Origin: Geodermatophilus aquaeductus
Lineage (GTDB): Bacteria > Actinomycetota > Actinomycetes > Mycobacteriales > Geodermatophilaceae
Assembly: GCF_900182545.1 (NCBI RefSeq)
Contig: NZ_FXTJ01000001.1
Coordinates: 744,001 to 808,000 of the forward strand
DNA: 64,000 bases
Direction: 5' to 3'
Numbering within the stretch: position 1 is the first letter of the stretch; each line of letters opens with the position of its first letter. The notes beneath the pieces are model-generated. The model searched no databases, had not been told where the DNA came from, and saw only the letters and a program-made list of their open reading frames with translations. Of the stretch, positions 61,163 through 64,000 are shown piece after piece. The translations under genes and the position numbers were made by a program.

Positions 61163-62182
61163 GTGCCGCGCGTGACCGATCCCCAGCCCACCCCCGGCCC
61201 CGCGACGACCACGGAGGTCGAGTCGCCCGTGATCCCGCCCGCGGAGCACGACGGCGTCCGTGACCTGGTCATCATCGGATCGGGTCCCGCCGGGTACACC
61301 GCGGCCGTCTACGCCGCCCGCGCCAACCTGCACCCGCTGGTCTTCGAGGGCTCCCAGTTCGGCGGCGCCCTGATGACCACCACCGAGGTGGAGAACTTCC
61401 CCGGCTTCGCCGAGGGCATCCAGGGCCCCCAGCTGATGCTGGACATGCGCCAGCAGGCCGAGCGCTTCGGCGCCGAGCTCGTCGCCCGCGACGTCACCGA
61501 GGTCGACCTCACGGCCACGCCCAAGGTGGTCAAGGTCGGCGACGAGGTGACCCTCGCGCACGCGGTCATCGTCGCGACGGGCTCGAAGTACCGCTACCTC
61601 GGCCTGGACAACGAGCAGCGCCTGCTCGGCCACGGCGTCTCCGCCTGCGCCACCTGCGACGGCTTCTTCTTCCGCGACCAGGACATCGTCGTGGTCGGCG
61701 GCGGCGACTCCGCGATGGAGGAGGCCACCTTCCTCACCCGCTTCGCGAAGTCGGTGACCGTGGTGCACCGCCGCGAGGAGCTGCGCGCCTCGAAGATCAT
61801 GCAGAAGCGCGCGCAGGACAACGAGAAGATCCGCTGGGCGCTCGGCAAGCAGGTGACCGACGTGCTCGGTGAGCAGACCGTCTCCGCCGTCCAGCTGACC
61901 GACGTCGCCACCGGCAGCACCGAGGAGCTCCCCGTCGCCGGCCTGTTCGTCGCCATCGGGCACGACCCGCGCAGCGAGATGTTCGCCGGGCAGCTCAAGC
62001 TCGACGACGAGGGCTACGTGCAGGTGGAGCACCCGACCACCCGCACCAACATCGACGGCGTCTTCGCCTGCGGCGACGTCGTGGACCACATCTACCGCCA
62101 GGCGATCACCTCGGCCGGCACCGGCGCGGCCGCCGCGATCGACGCGGAGCGCTGGCTGGCCGAGACCTTCGACGAGCGCTGA
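61163..62182 (+). CDS. trxB: Thioredoxin reductase
   Basis: A 339-residue FAD/NADPH thioredoxin reductase that keeps thioredoxin reduced. FAD motif [17 protein letters not shown], redox pair CATC at Cys162-Cys165 ([11 protein letters not shown]), NADPH motif [16 protein letters not shown] and C-terminal [23 protein letters not shown] are all intact. The N-terminus carries about 30 extra residues. The GTG at 61163 would be leaderless from TACGAT, whereas GTG 61172 would be leaderless from the SigR-type promoter. It precedes trxA by 109 bp; disulfide stress should induce both. In relatives sigM lies between murJ and trxB but is absent here. Confidence 0.96.
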   Translation: MPRVTDPQPTPGPATTTEVESPVIPPAEHDGVRDLVIIGSGPAGYTAAVYAARANLHPLVFEGSQFGGALMTTTEVENFPGFAEGIQGPQLMLDMRQQAERFGAELVARDVTEVDLTATPKVVKVGDEVTLAHAVIVATGSKYRYLGLDNEQRLLGHGVSACATCDGFFFRDQDIVVVGGGDSAMEEATFLTRFAKSVTVVHRREELRASKIMQKRAQDNEKIRWALGKQVTDVLGEQTVSAVQLTDVATGSTEELPVAGLFVAIGHDPRSEMFAGQLKLDDEGYVQVEHPTTRTNIDGVFACGDVVDHIYRQAITSAGTGAAAAIDAERWLAETFDER

Positions 62183-62291
62183 GTCGACCGCCCGGGCCGG
62201 GGTACCGGCCCGGGCATAGCGCGCCCCCTCCGGCGGTTGTCCACCCCGGAGGCCCAACACAGACCTCGAACGCGACACAGGGAGAACGACC

Positions 62292-62618
62292 ATGGCAGGC
62301 AACACCGTGACGGTGACCGACGCGACCTTCGCCGACCAGGTGCTGGGCAGTGACAAGCCCGTCCTCGTCGACTTCTGGGCCGAGTGGTGCGGGCCGTGCA
62401 AGATGGTCGCCCCGGTGCTCGAGGAGATCGCCAAGGAGCACGGCGAGAAGCTGACCATCGCCAAGCTCAACATCGACGAGAACCCGCAGATCGCCCGTGA
62501 CTACCAGGTCATGTCGATCCCGACGATGACCGTCTTCCAGGGCGGCAAGCCGGTGAAGAGCATCATCGGCGCCAAGCCGAAGGGCGCCATCCTCTCCGAC
62601 CTCTCCGACTACATCTGA
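62292..62618 (+). CDS. trxA: Thioredoxin
   Basis: A 108-residue thioredoxin with active-site WCGPC (Cys33, Cys36) after VLVDFWAEWCGPC and the cis-Pro in SIPTMTVF. It reduces protein disulfides with electrons from trxB. Length and fold are standard. GGGAGAACGACC before the ATG is a usable ribosome site. A strong hairpin ends the transcript. Confidence 0.97.
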   Translation: MAGNTVTVTDATFADQVLGSDKPVLVDFWAEWCGPCKMVAPVLEEIAKEHGEKLTIAKLNIDENPQIARDYQVMSIPTMTVFQGGKPVKSIIGAKPKGAILSDLSDYI

Positions 62619-62636
62619 GCGGTCGCACAGACGAGC

Positions 62637-62674
62637 CGAGGGCCCGCCAGTCCACCCGGACCGGCGGGCCCTCG
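62637..62674. terminator. Terminator after trxA
   Basis: A 16-of-17-bp stem (CGAGGGCCCGCC-A-GTCC and complement) with a 4-nt loop begins 19 bp after the trxA stop. Confidence 0.88.
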
Positions 62675-62735
62675 CCGTTGCCGGACACCCCCGACTGGGC
62701 CGCGAGCGGTCGCAGAGGCGACAATCGGGAGCACG

Positions 62736-63863
62736 ATGGGTAGCGAGAGCGACATGCAGCCGCTGGGTCCGGGCAGCCACGGTGCCGCCGTCGCCGACGT
62801 CCAGGCGGCCCTGCGCAGCCTGGGCCTGCTCGAACCCAGCAGCGACGGCGTCTACGACCAGGCCACCGAGCTCGCCGTCCGCCACTTCCAGCAGGTCCGC
62901 GGGCTGTCGGTGGACGGCCGGGTCGGCGAGGAGACCTACCGGGCGCTGTCGGAGGCCCGCTGGTCACTGGGTGACCGGCTGCTGCACCACGACCCGGTGC
63001 GGCCCATGCGCGGCGACGACGTCACCAACCTGCAGGAGCGGCTGCTCGAGCTCGGCTACGACGCCGGCCGCGCCGACGGCATCTTCGGGCGGGAGACCGA
63101 GACCGGGCTGCAGGCCTTCCAGCGCGACTACGGCCTGACCGCCGACGGCACCTGCGGCCCGGCGACGCTGCGCGCGCTGCGCCAGCTCGGCCGCAAGGTC
63201 ACCGGCGGCCGCCCCCAGCTGCTGCGGCAGAGCGCCTCGTTCGTCGACAGCGGCCCGCACCTCATCGGCCGGCGCATCGTCGTCGACCCCGGGCACGGCG
63301 GCGCCGACACCGGCGTCACCGCCGGGGAGACCACCGAGTCCGACCTCGTGCTCGACCTCGCCAGCCGCATCGAGGGCCGGCTGGCCGCCGCCGGCGCCAC
63401 GGTGTACCTCACCCGCGGCCGCCACCAGGACCCGACGCCGGCCGAGCGCACCGCGTTCGCCAACGACGCCCGCGCCGACCTGTTCATCTCGCTGCACGTC
63501 GACGCGCACGACTCCCCGCACGCCCGCGGCGTCGCCAGCTACTACTACGGCACCGGCTCCGGGACGTCGTCGACGGTGGGGGAGCGCTTCGCCGACCTGG
63601 CCCGCCGCGAGGTCGTCGCCCGCACCGGCATGCTCGACCTGGGCGGGCACCCCAAGACCTGGGACCTGCTGCGGATGACCCGGATGCCCGCGGTCCGGCT
63701 CGACGTCGGCTACCTGTCCCACCCGGTCGACCGGCTGCTGCTGCTCGACGCCCGGCTGCGCGGCACGGTGGCCTCGGCGGTCCTGGCCGCCGTCCAGCGG
63801 CTGTTCCTCCCCGCCGACGCCGACCCGCCCACCGGCACTTTCGTGTTGCCCCAGAAGGTGTGA
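62736..63863 (+). CDS. cwlM: CwlM-like peptidoglycan amidase-fold protein
   Basis: A 375-residue cytoplasmic-looking protein without signal peptide. Two PG_binding_1 modules (about 12-72 and 88-155, GDDVTNLQERLLELGYDAGRADGIFG) precede an Amidase_3 domain (about 178-360). Zn-ligand positions His187 (DPGHGG), Glu201 (TESDL) and His254 (SLHVDA) are kept, but the catalytic Glu position is Asp323 (VRLDVGYLS). Mycobacterium CwlM is a cytoplasmic regulator of MurA rather than a hydrolase, and it has this location beside trxC. GGGAG before ATG 62736 supports the start. A regulatory rather than lytic role is likely. Confidence 0.88.
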   Translation: MGSESDMQPLGPGSHGAAVADVQAALRSLGLLEPSSDGVYDQATELAVRHFQQVRGLSVDGRVGEETYRALSEARWSLGDRLLHHDPVRPMRGDDVTNLQERLLELGYDAGRADGIFGRETETGLQAFQRDYGLTADGTCGPATLRALRQLGRKVTGGRPQLLRQSASFVDSGPHLIGRRIVVDPGHGGADTGVTAGETTESDLVLDLASRIEGRLAAAGATVYLTRGRHQDPTPAERTAFANDARADLFISLHVDAHDSPHARGVASYYYGTGSGTSSTVGERFADLARREVVARTGMLDLGGHPKTWDLLRMTRMPAVRLDVGYLSHPVDRLLLLDARLRGTVASAVLAAVQRLFLPADADPPTGTFVLPQKV

Positions 63864-63886
63864 CGCCTGGGACGCGTGACGCCTCA

Positions 63887-63913
63887 GGCGGGACGGGTCC
63901 GTCTCATCCCGCC
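63887..63913. terminator. Weak hairpin after cwlM
   Basis: GGCGGGA and TCCCGCC pair around a 13-nt loop, 24 bp beyond the stop. The stem is short and no T-run follows. Confidence 0.4.
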
Positions 63914-63943
63914 GTGTCGGGAAACCGGGTGCACCCGCCTCCC

Positions 63944-63949
63944 TACACT
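63944..63949 (+). promoter_or_regulatory. -10 element TACACT, leaderless start
   Basis: TACACT ends 6 bp before the GTG at 63956, the same arrangement as the other leaderless genes. Confidence 0.5.
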
Positions 63950-63955
63950 CGATCC

Positions 63956-64000
63956 GTGGCCTCTCTCCCGCCGTCGCACGGCCAGCCGCACCGCACGCCG
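63956..64000 (+). CDS. Start of an unidentified gene (partial)
   Basis: Only the first 15 residues (VASLPPSHGQPHRTP) are inside the window. A TACACT element 6 bp upstream supports a real leaderless start. Too little is visible to assign a family. In related genomes parB/parA or small genes follow cwlM, and parB usually points the other way. Confidence 0.45.
   Translation, partial: MASLPPSHGQPHRTP

Overview
The window is about three-quarters G+C, uses GTG starts freely, packs genes with 4-bp GTGA/ATGA overlaps and carries leaderless start codons, all typical of a high-GC actinobacterium. Class 3 and class 1 inteins in dnaB, LOV and GGDEF signalling proteins and the general gene content would fit Geodermatophilaceae (Blastococcus, Geodermatophilus or Modestobacter). 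That family call is an inference, not a database result. No tRNA, rRNA, CRISPR array, insertion sequence or prophage was seen.

The left part (1-34 kb) is accessory. It holds an iron-siderophore uptake operon behind an IdeR/DmdR-like iron box (1-2531); an aldo/keto reductase and a PaaX-type regulator; a LOV-GAF-SpoIIE phosphatase that should sense blue light (6318-8714); an HMG-CoA lyase/flavin reductase pair; a diguanylate cyclase; phosphoglucomutase; a BluB-CobT fusion for the lower ligand of cobalamin inside an AraC-glyoxalase-MmcQ operon; a small SF2 helicase; DNA polymerase IV; a PucR regulator facing a reductase/acyl desaturase pair; and a Tat-exported xanthine-dehydrogenase-family enzyme next to a secreted hydrolase.

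The right part (34-64 kb) is the conserved flank of the actinobacterial replication origin. It holds dnaB with two inteins, rplI-rpsR-ssb-rpsF, a GT87 mannosyltransferase, a class A PBP, a DUF5318 protein, padR-ino1, yqgE, an MFS carrier, then pcnA, mutT4-like, DUF6049, murJ, a pseudokinase, trxB-trxA and a cwlM-like gene. From gene order in Streptomyces and Mycobacterium, parB-parA-rsmG...dnaA should lie just beyond the right end. In keeping with this, the window carries three exact copies and one near copy of a parS-like 14-bp palindrome (10219, 19210, 33536, 54154).

The genes that work together are the FecCD-type permeases and their lipoprotein; the ribosomal/SSB operon; cell-envelope assembly (PBP, GT87, murJ, pseudokinase, cwlM); and redox control (trxBA behind a SigR/SigH-type promoter). 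Most notable are the parS set, the class 3 intein in the DnaB Walker A loop, an exact LexA box and DnaA-box-like sites upstream of dnaB, and the separate MurJ pseudokinase with sigM missing from its usual place.
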